22,065 bases of DNA from DATDQA01 sp035292505 (lineage in GTDB: Bacteria; Bacteroidota; Bacteroidia; Chitinophagales; Saprospiraceae), in the NCBI GenBank assembly GCA_035292505.1, contig DATDQA010000089.1, forward strand, positions 1 through 22,065, given 5' to 3'. A model generated the notes under the pieces. The model did no database searches. It saw only the letters and a list, made by a program, of their open reading frames with translations, and was not told the DNA's origin. The position numbers and the translations under genes were made by a program. Below, in pieces: positions 6,947-14,743 of this stretch (its first letter is position 1; every line of letters begins with the position of its first letter).

Positions 6947-8947
6947 TTATTGCCGTGTTTCCTGGTAATAGGGATTTCGGCCCTTGAAGCAGAGTGTATG
7001 AGTAAACCACTGGGCCTTCTGTACTTCATTTTCTTCACGTGTCTTGATACCTCTGGCTGCAGGAGCTTCGGCTCCCCTCCTATTCTGAATCGCGGGTGCC
7101 GGAAGTGCCGATTGCTCCAACGTGTCTACCTGGAATGGATCAGGATTCGCCAGGAGTTTAAGATAGAAGACGCTGTGTGCATAGTTAAAATCAACGACGT
7201 GTTGTTCCAAATCCAATTCCATCTCACCGCCATTATAAATCCATGCAGTTTCTGATGGATTCAGACCAATCACCTTGCCGTCAAGCATATTGCCATATAC
7301 CTGAAATTCATTTGACAAATAGAGGATTGCACAATAGTATTTGACAGAACTCTTATTAGTGAGACGCACCTTCATTTTGCTTTCCAAATCTCCATCGGCA
7401 TTCTTCGCGTACTCAAATTCCAATGTGTCACGTTGCAAAGAGAGTTCTTTCTTCGATCCGTCCGGGTTGATCTGATAAATCGTAAACTCAACCGGATACT
7501 CTTTCGTCACAAAGTCCGGGTTGCATAATGTCTTGATGTATTCCCACTGTGCAATGTGACGCATATATTGTAATGTCTTTTTAAGTGCATCCGGATCACT
7601 CAGCGAGATCTCCGTAACCGGTCTTTTGCCGTCGTCATTATGACAAATACGCACGTTGCCGGCTTCAATTCTGATTAAATACCCTGCATGCGCCCGGACA
7701 TCGGCGATCGTAAATGGACTCCCCTTTTGGTCGATATAGGATCCTGCGTCTTTGCAAAGTTGCGCAAGTATATTCAGTGCATCCCCTTCTGCCTCAGGAT
7801 AGAAACTCGTATTACCTGAAAAGTGGGATTTCACTGATGCACGATACGCTTCTTCTGGTTGCAGGTTCTTCCGGGAATCATCAGAAAGATTCAATTTCGA
7901 ATAATGTGCAAAGACCTGTTCAATGGGCGCGTTGTATTTCCTGTCCCCTACCCGGATCTCTACCGGTCCGCTATACGATGAAATACCATGTATAGCACCA
8001 AGATCGATCACCCAACCTAGCTCCTTCTTAAAGTAACATGTGCATCTAAAATCTTTATGGACAACAGCTTTGTCAAGAAATGTGCGGAGCAAATCGTTTT
8101 CATATCCTCGTACTGCATAGATTTCCGGTGTCTGCCGGAATTGATTTTGTGTAAAAAGGCGCACACGTGATTGCAGGTCATAGTAACTCAACGCACCTCC
8201 TGATCGGCGCAACACGTCCATCATATTCACTGTGAAGATGCCCTTGCCACTTTGTTCGAAGGCCGATTCATCATTCTGGCATGCAGACAAGGTGAGATGC
8301 CTGCGTTGTGGTACTGCATGCATCCACCCTTGCACTTCCACCTGGTCGCGTAGAATTGTATCCCCGAACAGGAATTTCTGCCAACGTCGCATCGGGGCAA
8401 TAAAGCTCAATCGTTCAGTGGGTACATGACGGCGTTCAAGTGTGCTTCCGTCCATTTCAGACAATAACATATTCCGGGTAATACCTCCTGAATGACAACA
8501 GTCGAAAATCGTCAGGATATGAGAATCTTCCCGGCCATGTGTGGAAATCAAGTAATGTATTTCTTTATCACTGAGCAAGTCATACTCAAAATTCCCACGA
8601 GTATATTTGATGCTGTCATGACAGACCAAAGATTCAAGGGCGTTGTCCTGTTCAATTTCAGAGAATACAGGATCAGCAGTTTCACGTGTGCCATGACCTG
8701 AATAGAAGAAAAAAACAATATCCCCAGACCGCGCGTTGATCAGACTGGTACGAAAAGCATCGGTCAACTCCTGCTTCGTCACTTCCTGATTACGCAATAT
8801 TTTCAATTCGAGTGTATACTCTGATTCTTCCGATGTAAGATATCCCTGCCAGACGTCGACATCATGCATGCATCCGCGGAGGGGAGTCACCGGAGGAGGA
8901 TATTCATTGATTCCTGCCAGGACGGAATAGAGTGTACGTTTCGCCAT
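6947..8947 (-). CDS. Caspase-like (C14, metacaspase-type) cysteine protease with long C-terminal region
   Basis: The 666-residue protein opens with a peptidase C14 domain (about residues 4-290). YSVLAGINEY is the first strand, FFFYSGHG gives catalytic His85 and FDCCHSGG gives catalytic Cys151. There is no signal peptide or membrane helix, so it should be soluble in the cytoplasm. The C-terminal half includes a segment (about 485-618) with KVRLTNKSSVKYYCAILYLS and YLKLLANPDPFQVDTLEQ, a pattern I associate with the non-catalytic beta domain of many bacterial caspase-family proteins. Near the end a basic Ala/Pro linker (NRRGAEAPAARGIKTR, 622-637) could be a processing site, since metacaspases generally cut after Arg or Lys. 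It lies 6 nt behind the membrane caspase gene and 2 nt before the amidase gene. The target protein is unknown. Confidence 0.93.
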   Translation of the reverse strand: MAKRTLYSVLAGINEYPPPVTPLRGCMHDVDVWQGYLTSEESEYTLELKILRNQEVTKQELTDAFRTSLINARSGDIVFFFYSGHGTRETADPVFSEIEQDNALESLVCHDSIKYTRGNFEYDLLSDKEIHYLISTHGREDSHILTIFDCCHSGGITRNMLLSEMDGSTLERRHVPTERLSFIAPMRRWQKFLFGDTILRDQVEVQGWMHAVPQRRHLTLSACQNDESAFEQSGKGIFTVNMMDVLRRSGGALSYYDLQSRVRLFTQNQFRQTPEIYAVRGYENDLLRTFLDKAVVHKDFRCTCYFKKELGWVIDLGAIHGISSYSGPVEIRVGDRKYNAPIEQVFAHYSKLNLSDDSRKNLQPEEAYRASVKSHFSGNTSFYPEAEGDALNILAQLCKDAGSYIDQKGSPFTIADVRAHAGYLIRIEAGNVRICHNDDGKRPVTEISLSDPDALKKTLQYMRHIAQWEYIKTLCNPDFVTKEYPVEFTIYQINPDGSKKELSLQRDTLEFEYAKNADGDLESKMKVRLTNKSSVKYYCAILYLSNEFQVYGNMLDGKVIGLNPSETAWIYNGGEMELDLEQHVVDFNYAHSVFYLKLLANPDPFQVDTLEQSALPAPAIQNRRGAEAPAARGIKTREENEVQKAQWFTHTLCFKGRNPYYQETRQ

Positions 8948-8953
8948 GCTTGA

Positions 8954-11020
8954 TTATTGCGGCTTCGCCAGAATATAGGTGTATTGACCTAAAACGGTAT
9001 CCAAAATGAGAGTCATGCTATCGCCGCTAATAAAAGAAATGTAACCTCTGATGGTCAAAGCAGGTACGATGATTTCGCTCGTAAATGTCTGGCCCTGGTC
9101 CTGCAGACTCCAGGTTCCTGCGTATGATATTCCATTCTCCCAGTACGTCAAATTGCCATTTTCGTAGAAAACCCAGGATGCATACCCACCTATAATAGGT
9201 GTCTGCCACGTCCCCGGAACGTAATTTGCCCAGGATACCTGGGTGACATTATCCGTTTTGTCATTGGGTGGCTGATAGTTGTCGTTTTGCAGATCAGTGG
9301 ATGGCCCATTGTTATCCATGATAAATTCATCTCCACCGTTTATCTCACCCATCGAGCCGATGACCGCTATTATCACAACGCATATCAGAGCAACCACCGC
9401 TAATCCGATAGTCCATGCGATCCAGCTGAGGCCACTCTTTTTCTTTTTTTGGTCCTCAACAGACCTGGGCTTTGGTGTAATGGGGGTGAAGGCAAAATCT
9501 CCTTTGATCTTCTTTTCGGCATGCGTGATCCATTCACGGATCTTCATCGTGTCATCGATGGATCGCGCCTTACGGAAAAATTGCAATGCAAGTTCGTAGT
9601 TACCGTCAGTGACTGCTTTCTTACCATCCTCGACGAGCTCAAGATAGCTGACATGCCGCTCAGCCTCCCGGATACGTTGCTCGATAAACTTACGGTCAGG
9701 CACGAAGTGACTTTCATACAGCTTCAATGCAGCCCGGTACTTATCGATGCAACCCTGGTAAGACAATTGAGCATAAAGGCCTTCTGCCTCGTTCAGGAGA
9801 TTTTTATACCGTGTTTTATTATCAGTGATTCTTGTCGATGTATCTTCAATTTCGGCGAGTTCGTCTTTCACGAGATCCTGTTCATGCTTCTGCAATGCAC
9901 CTTTCAACTGATCGAGATTTTTACGGGCCAGGGATGAAAATCTCCCCGAAGGATACTTGTGCAGGTATTCCATGAATGCGGAAACGGAATTCCGTGTTTT
10001 CGCATTCTGCCAGGAATCATTTTCTTCAATCTCTTCCAACTTATGAAACGCTTCCTCGTAATGCGCACCTCTCGGATGTGCTTCAAGGTATGCTGCAAGC
10101 GCCGCAGGTGTTGATATATCCAGTGCCCGTTTCCAGTCAGACGCATCGGTCAGCGTCGAGAGTTTTGTGCGCGCTTCGAGGACATATTTGCCATCGGGGA
10201 AGTAGTCGATATACTTGGCATATTCCTCTGCTGTACTTGCGCTGACGACGCTGGACCAGATCTCATCTTCCGTCACTTTCAGGTGAAAGACGAACTCACC
10301 GCCTTCATCCCCCGCATCCTTGATACGACCTTCTATTGGCGCCTGACCCGCTTCAGATTCAACTTTCTTCGTCACATTCTGGATGAGCTCAGATGCCCGC
10401 AAGACACGATCTGTGTTATAAGAAAGCCTGCTGAGGAGCGCCTTTGCAAACGGGCTGTTCGTTCCAGGGACTCCATCATCGACAAGTTCTTTACGACCGG
10501 AAGCAAAAATTCTGGCCGAGGGATACTTCTCAGAGAGAACTTCGCTGCGACTCTGACTGACTAGTGTTCCACTAAAACAAGAGTCAACAATAATCAGCGT
10601 ATGATGCGTCTTGATGGCCCGAATCCATTTAAGGACATCAGAATTGGAAATGTAGTCAGAAGGATTATCCTTTCGCGCATTCGCCGGTACCCAATATCCT
10701 TCGTCGAGATCCATATCATAATGTCCATGTCCTGAATAATAAACTATCAGATTGTCTTCGGTCGTGATAGACCTTTTTACATCCAGGAGTTTTTTACGGA
10801 TATTATCCTCTGTGGCTTCATCATCCGTAAGGGTGAGTACATGAAGAGGTTCAAACTGGTAACGTTCAGTCAATAACCGGGTGATATCACGTACATCTTT
10901 GACAGCATTGTTCAGTGGTTTCCAATGCGCATACTTATCGATACCAATTGTGAGAAGATAGTTCTCACCTTTAAAACCCCATTCGGATGGGTTATTGGGC
11001 AACTTAATTCCGCGGGACAT
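8954..11020 (-). CDS. Membrane-anchored caspase-like protease with helical repeats and lipocalin-like C-terminal domain
   Basis: The 688-residue product has a caspase domain at about 18-245: YLLTIGIDKYAHWKPLNNAV, LIVYYSGHGHYD with catalytic His98, and LIIVDSCFSGT with catalytic Cys148. Three related helical repeats of about 37 residues follow (about 255-291, 295-331, 336-372), each with a Trp near the start and a YxxxxP-x-G turn (DYFPDGKY, EAHPRGAH, HKYPSGRF), then TPR-like helices to about 505. After a KKKK cluster comes one transmembrane helix (about 531-556), a disordered Asn/Asp-rich linker, and a strand-rich domain (about 595-688, GTWQTPIIGGYASWVFYENG, then GTWSLQDQG) resembling lipocalin-like domains. 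The positive charges before the helix put the protease in the cytoplasm and the C-terminal domain outside, a layout suited to sensing. It is the first gene of the four-gene operon. Confidence 0.93.
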   Translation of the reverse strand: MSRGIKLPNNPSEWGFKGENYLLTIGIDKYAHWKPLNNAVKDVRDITRLLTERYQFEPLHVLTLTDDEATEDNIRKKLLDVKRSITTEDNLIVYYSGHGHYDMDLDEGYWVPANARKDNPSDYISNSDVLKWIRAIKTHHTLIIVDSCFSGTLVSQSRSEVLSEKYPSARIFASGRKELVDDGVPGTNSPFAKALLSRLSYNTDRVLRASELIQNVTKKVESEAGQAPIEGRIKDAGDEGGEFVFHLKVTEDEIWSSVVSASTAEEYAKYIDYFPDGKYVLEARTKLSTLTDASDWKRALDISTPAALAAYLEAHPRGAHYEEAFHKLEEIEENDSWQNAKTRNSVSAFMEYLHKYPSGRFSSLARKNLDQLKGALQKHEQDLVKDELAEIEDTSTRITDNKTRYKNLLNEAEGLYAQLSYQGCIDKYRAALKLYESHFVPDRKFIEQRIREAERHVSYLELVEDGKKAVTDGNYELALQFFRKARSIDDTMKIREWITHAEKKIKGDFAFTPITPKPRSVEDQKKKKSGLSWIAWTIGLAVVALICVVIIAVIGSMGEINGGDEFIMDNNGPSTDLQNDNYQPPNDKTDNVTQVSWANYVPGTWQTPIIGGYASWVFYENGNLTYWENGISYAGTWSLQDQGQTFTSEIIVPALTIRGYISFISGDSMTLILDTVLGQYTYILAKPQ

Positions 11021-11310
11021 ACGTTTTTCCTGATTTATTTAAAATTGAAATTTACAGAGAATCCTGGCAATGTGTTCGGGAAATACTTGCAATTCCAGCG
11101 ATGCCAAATCACAGTGTACCCGGCCTCGCGATTTGTTCCAGGTGAGACATTATCTAAGCACACATTATCTGCTTCCTGAAGAATGCGTGAATTCCCTTTC
11201 TTTAAGGGGGCTAAAGAGAGATTGCCTTAAATTTAAGGAACATTCTTACACCTGGTCGCACACGCTCTATCTCACACTGATTCATAAGGTAACTGATAAA
11301 CTCATATGTC
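11021..11310. other. Divergent intergenic region between the caspase operon and the subtilase gene
   Basis: This 290-bp gap must hold the promoters for both the leftward caspase operon and the rightward subtilase gene. No consensus TAnnTTTG element is clear on either strand. The most visible structure is the pair of inverted repeats at 11194-11238, listed separately. The part next to the caspase gene (11030-11060) is A/T-rich, as expected for a translation-initiation region in Bacteroidota. I see no small RNA or extra gene. Confidence 0.5.
11194..11238. promoter_or_regulatory. Paired inverted repeats with CCTT/AAGG half-sites (candidate operator)
   Basis: The first repeat is CCCTT-TCTTT-AAGGG (11194-11208). 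The second is a perfect 14-bp palindrome CCTTAAATTTAAGG (11225-11238). Their centres are about 30 bp apart, close to three helical turns, so two dimers could bind on the same face of the DNA. They lie 73-117 bp before the subtilase start and about 175-220 bp before the first caspase start. A shared regulator for the two divergent units is inference. Confidence 0.4.
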
Positions 11311-13365
11311 ATGTATAAATACAAACTCGGTGGTAAAACCGGAAAGACATTTACCCTTCAGGAGAGCACGGACCTCGTTGCGGTGCGTACGCGTGGAGCC
11401 AAATCGCTTGAAGATTCTGAGCTGTCCGCGAAGGCCCGTGATCTTTTGCCTCGTATGTTGCAGATTGCTTCCCTTCCCGAAGCTAACGTCACTATCTACA
11501 AATGTCTCCCGGAAGATGTAAAAAACAAAAAGAAACTGCGTGATGACATCCGGGCGCAATTCACATCAGAGAAGGCTGTACGTTTTGCCGGACGTGTGTT
11601 GGAAGACAAAGAGAGTGGCAATATTTTTATTTACACAGAGAATTTCTTTGTCAAATTCAAAGACGACGTTCCTAAGACACGGTGTCGGGAAATCCTCAAA
11701 GATTTCGAACTGAAGATCAGTTCCGAACTGAAATTTGCAAAGAACGCCTTCTTCACGAAAGCAAAGGACGACACCGGTCTGGAGATTTTCACCATCGCAG
11801 ACCAATTGCTCAAAAAGAAAGAAGTAGAGTATTGCCATCCCGAACTTGTGCAGGAGCGGAGATCCAAATTCATACATCCTATGCAGTGGCATCTCTTTAA
11901 GACTACGGTCAAAGGCAATATGGTGGATCAGCATGTTGGGATCGAGGAAGCATGGAAGATCTCAACAGGGAAAAATGTCGTGGTAGCCGTCATCGATGAT
12001 GGTGTGGATATGGATCATGAGGAGTTTGCAGGAAAGGAAAAAATTGTATCGCCACGCGATGCGATGTTGGACTCCGACAATGCAAGACCTAAGCATTACT
12101 CAGACCGTCACGGCACTGCATGTGCGGGTGTTGTTTGCGCAAATGGGAAAAATTATGCGGCCGGTGTTGCTCCGGATGCGAAACTGATGCCGATTCGTAC
12201 AGGAAACCTGGGATCAATATCCGAGGCCAATGCATTTGCATGGGCTGCCGATCATGGTGCGGATGTGATCTCATGTAGCTGGGGACCCTCTGATGGATTC
12301 TGGGGAAATCCAAACGACCCGCTGCATTCAACTTTTGCGCCACTTTTTGACAGCACACGGCTCGCGATCGACTATGCGATCGAACATGGAAGGAATGGTA
12401 AAGGATGTGTCATTACATGGGCCGCCGGTAACGGCAATGAGAATGTAGTCTTCGATGGATACGCTTCTTACGAAAAAGTAATCGCCGTGGCAGCATGTAA
12501 TGACCAGGGAAAACGCAGCGTCTATAGCGACTTCGGTGATGCCATCTGGTGTTGTTTTCCAAGTAATGATTTTGAGTTTCCATCTTTTAGTCATCCTCGT
12601 CCTCTCACCGATGGTATCTGGACTACAGACAGAAGAGGGTCATCAGGATATAACCCCGGGGGCAGCTCTACACCGATCACGGTTGGAGATATAAAGGGAC
12701 ATTATACCGCGGTTTTCGGAGGGACCTCAAGTGCATGCCCTGGCGCCGCTGGTATTTCGGCGCTGATTTTGTCCATCAATCCAGAGCTCGCGTGGACTCA
12801 GGTGCGAGATATCCTCAGGTCTTGTTGCGATAAAATCGACCAGACCGGCGGCAACTATAATGCGAACGGCCATAGTACATTCTATGGGTACGGCAGGCTC
12901 AATGCGACACGTGCTGTTGAAATGGCAAAAAGTACGATCAGTACTCAACCCGATGTGAACCTGTCAGGCGTTGCACACTTTACCAAATATGGTAATGTCG
13001 TGTTCACGGACAATGCCCCTGCTGGTGGATTCAAATCGGGCAACAAGCTCTCAGGGCTTTCTATCAAGATCGAACCATTCCATCCTGAACTCGGAATTTC
13101 CTACAGCGTTAGATTCAACAAACTGAGTAAAGCTGTTAGAGGAACCGATGGGTCGTTTGCAGGGGTTAACGATAAACGTCGCAAGGCGGTTGGAATATCA
13201 TTCATCCTCACAGGCAAGCTCGCCTCGAAATATACAATTCGCTACGCCGGAAGAACGAGGAAAAACGGTCCCTGGAAAGAGGAGTCCGATGGAGGCTGGT
13301 GCGGAAAAAATACAAGCCCCGGTGAGGGTATCAGGGAAATTCGCTGCGAGGTCAAACCGCGTTGA
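11311..13365 (+). CDS. Subtilisin-family (S8) serine protease without signal peptide, with propeptide-like N-terminus
   Basis: The 684-residue product has the full subtilase triad: VVVAVIDDGVD (Asp229), DRHGTACAG (His267) and GGTSSACPGAAG (Ser473), with oxyanion Asn374 in WAAGNGN. Residues about 1-185 precede the catalytic domain and include IYTENFFVKFKDDVP and YCHPELV, the usual form of an inhibitory propeptide of this family. No hydrophobic signal peptide is present (it starts MYKYKLGGKTGKTF), so the enzyme is probably cytoplasmic, unusual for a subtilase. The last 135 residues (about 550-684) form a strand-rich domain (GISFILTGKLASKYTIRYAGRT, DGGWCG) faintly like ChW repeats. It is transcribed away from the caspase operon. 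Given that setting, it may process or be processed by those proteins; that link is inference. Confidence 0.93.
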   Translation: MYKYKLGGKTGKTFTLQESTDLVAVRTRGAKSLEDSELSAKARDLLPRMLQIASLPEANVTIYKCLPEDVKNKKKLRDDIRAQFTSEKAVRFAGRVLEDKESGNIFIYTENFFVKFKDDVPKTRCREILKDFELKISSELKFAKNAFFTKAKDDTGLEIFTIADQLLKKKEVEYCHPELVQERRSKFIHPMQWHLFKTTVKGNMVDQHVGIEEAWKISTGKNVVVAVIDDGVDMDHEEFAGKEKIVSPRDAMLDSDNARPKHYSDRHGTACAGVVCANGKNYAAGVAPDAKLMPIRTGNLGSISEANAFAWAADHGADVISCSWGPSDGFWGNPNDPLHSTFAPLFDSTRLAIDYAIEHGRNGKGCVITWAAGNGNENVVFDGYASYEKVIAVAACNDQGKRSVYSDFGDAIWCCFPSNDFEFPSFSHPRPLTDGIWTTDRRGSSGYNPGGSSTPITVGDIKGHYTAVFGGTSSACPGAAGISALILSINPELAWTQVRDILRSCCDKIDQTGGNYNANGHSTFYGYGRLNATRAVEMAKSTISTQPDVNLSGVAHFTKYGNVVFTDNAPAGGFKSGNKLSGLSIKIEPFHPELGISYSVRFNKLSKAVRGTDGSFAGVNDKRRKAVGISFILTGKLASKYTIRYAGRTRKNGPWKEESDGGWCGKNTSPGEGIREIRCEVKPR

Positions 13366-13416
13366 GCTGATCTCTATCAGGCGATAAGAATCCGCAAGCC
13401 GAAGACAAATAAACTG

Positions 13417-13424
13417 TACCTTCG
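13417..13424 (+). promoter_or_regulatory. Candidate -7 element (TACCTTCG) for the Cys-repeat lipoprotein gene
   Basis: TACCTTCG differs by one base from the Bacteroidota -7 consensus TAnnTTTG and lies 24 bp before the ATG at 13449. No good TTTG -33 element is seen at the right distance, so this rests on the -7 match alone. Confidence 0.3.
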
Positions 13425-13448
13425 CATCACAAAAAAATCAAATTTGAT

Positions 13449-13979
13449 ATGAATAGCTCCGTTTTCAAAATGGCGTTTTACATCTCCGCATTTGCTCTCT
13501 TCGCCTGTGGCGGAAACTCGAATGCTGTCCGTGATTCAGCAAGGGAATCCTTAGGGGGAAAAACTGAAGCAGCCGCTCCAGGGACCACAACTCCAAATAC
13601 CATCGCCGCAAGCGCTCCGGCAGGGTCTGTGCAACATTATATCTGTCCGAAGAATTGTGCAGGAAGTGGCGGTGCAGCAGCAGGGACATGTCCTGTATGT
13701 GGATCTGCCTATGTGCACAATCAGGCTTATCACGCTCAATCGCAGAATACTCCCAGTACTTCTGGTGATCAGACGATCCAGAAGGTCACATTTCCCGGTA
13801 ACACAACTACCACGACGCCTCCGGGCAATACAACTCCGCCTCCTCCGGAACCAGCGCAAAATGCTGCTGGCATCTGGCATTACACATGTCCAAAAGGCTG
13901 TGCTGGTGGTGCTGGAATCGCGGGTACATGTGCTGCGTGTGGGGGTGCGCTCGCGCACAATTCTGCATATCATCAGTAA
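13449..13979 (+). CDS. Lipoprotein with two Cys4 metal-binding-like repeats
   Basis: The 176-residue product has a lipoprotein signal ending in FALFAC (lipidated Cys20). Two near-copies of a 33-residue unit (about 63-95 and 144-175) follow, separated by a Thr/Pro/Gly linker. Each reads Tyr-x-Cys-Pro-Lys-x-Cys, a Gly/Ala-rich loop, Gly-Thr-Cys-x-x-Cys-Gly, then His-Asn-x-Ala-Tyr-His. The cysteines are 66, 70, 81, 84 and 147, 151, 161, 164. The spacing resembles zinc-ribbon or heavy-metal-binding domains found on metal efflux proteins. It is probably exported and anchored in the envelope, binding a metal such as Zn or Cu, but the metal is not determined. It stands 83 nt after the subtilase gene and 36 nt before coaE; it is probably not part of the protease system. 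Confidence 0.82.
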   Translation: MNSSVFKMAFYISAFALFACGGNSNAVRDSARESLGGKTEAAAPGTTTPNTIAASAPAGSVQHYICPKNCAGSGGAAAGTCPVCGSAYVHNQAYHAQSQNTPSTSGDQTIQKVTFPGNTTTTTPPGNTTPPPPEPAQNAAGIWHYTCPKGCAGGAGIAGTCAACGGALAHNSAYHQ

Positions 13980-14015
13980 TCAGTCATCGCTGATGACGCA
14001 TACCTCATCAGTGCT

Positions 14016-14615
14016 ATGCTGAAAGTCGGCCTTACCGGTGGTATTGGCAGTGGTAAGAGTACGGTCGCAAGTATTTTTTCTTTGCTCGGCGTGCCTGTGT
14101 ATATCGCAGACCTGAGAGCGCATGAGTTGATGATCAGGAATCAGACGATCAGGGAAAAGATCATTGCATTGCTTGGTGTGAAGGCTTATGACGCTCATCA
14201 TCTACCAGATCGAAAATATATCGCCGCGAAGGTCTTTGAGGATAAAGGACTGTTGGAGAATCTTAACTCCATTATTCATCCGGTTATAAGAGATGACTTT
14301 GAGTCGTGGTGCACATCTTTCTCTGACAGATTCTACATCATTCAGGAAGCTGCAGTGCTTTTTGAGTCAGGAGGCGCTGCTCTGATGAACGAAAATATCC
14401 TTGTATGGGCGCCGGAAGATTTGCGGATGAAACGGGTCATGGCTCGCGACAGGGTTGCAGGTGCAGAAGTGCAAGCACGCATGCAAGTCCAATTAGCAGA
14501 TGAAGACAAGGCTGCACAATCACAATTCCTGATCATCAATGATAATGAGCATTCATTAATCCGGCAAGTCTTAGATATTGACCAAGCATTACGTTTTATT
14601 GCGCAGACGGGATAA
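14016..14615 (+). CDS. coaE: Dephospho-CoA kinase
   Basis: This 199-residue protein catalyses the last step of coenzyme A synthesis, phosphorylating the 3'-hydroxyl of dephospho-CoA with ATP in the cytoplasm. The P-loop GLTGGIGSGKST (residues 5-16) is at the N-terminus as in all CoaE. Asp32 in YIADLRAHEL corresponds to the conserved substrate-binding Asp, and the LNSIIHPVIRDDF segment matches the conserved NxxxHP motif. Length is normal for the family. The ATG at 14016 directly precedes the P-loop strand. Nothing unusual is seen. Confidence 0.96.
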   Translation: MLKVGLTGGIGSGKSTVASIFSLLGVPVYIADLRAHELMIRNQTIREKIIALLGVKAYDAHHLPDRKYIAAKVFEDKGLLENLNSIIHPVIRDDFESWCTSFSDRFYIIQEAAVLFESGGAALMNENILVWAPEDLRMKRVMARDRVAGAEVQARMQVQLADEDKAAQSQFLIINDNEHSLIRQVLDIDQALRFIAQTG

Positions 14616-14679
14616 CCTTTTCTTCAAATCCCGGTTGTCGGACCAGGATGCAAGACCCGCTGAGAAAGCCGTTAAATAG

Positions 14680-14687
14680 TACTTTTG
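14680..14687 (+). promoter_or_regulatory. Candidate -7 element (TACTTTTG) for ald
   Basis: TACTTTTG matches the Bacteroidota -7 consensus TAnnTTTG exactly and is followed by CG, as often seen at these promoters. It lies 56 bp before the ald start codon in a 128-bp gap. No TTTG -33 element is present at the usual distance. Confidence 0.45.
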
Positions 14688-14743
14688 CGTCGCTCAAAAG
14701 AAAGCTACTGAAATCAATTCATCAAAGAAAATACTGAGAAAGA

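Noticed and set aside
6945..7010. Longer start for the amidase/SGNH gene at 7010
   Set aside because: It would overlap the caspase gene by 64 nt, while the ATG at 6944 sits 2 nt after that gene's stop and leaves the amidase domain complete.
11078..11108. TTTG-N19-TATTTCCC on the minus strand as a promoter for the caspase operon
   Set aside because: Spacing is right but the -7 half matches TAnnTTTG only in part; too weak to call.
13367..13380. CTGAT-CTCT-ATCAG hairpin after the subtilase gene as a terminator
   Set aside because: The stem is only 5 bp and no T-tract follows.
13465..13973. Minus-strand open frames opposite the Cys-repeat lipoprotein
   Set aside because: Composition is Arg/Ser-rich low complexity, as expected for the antisense of Gly/Thr/Pro-rich coding sequence.
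13984..13996. TCATC-GCT-GATGA hairpin before coaE
   Set aside because: A 5-bp stem with a 3-base loop is expected by chance and no regulatory role can be argued.
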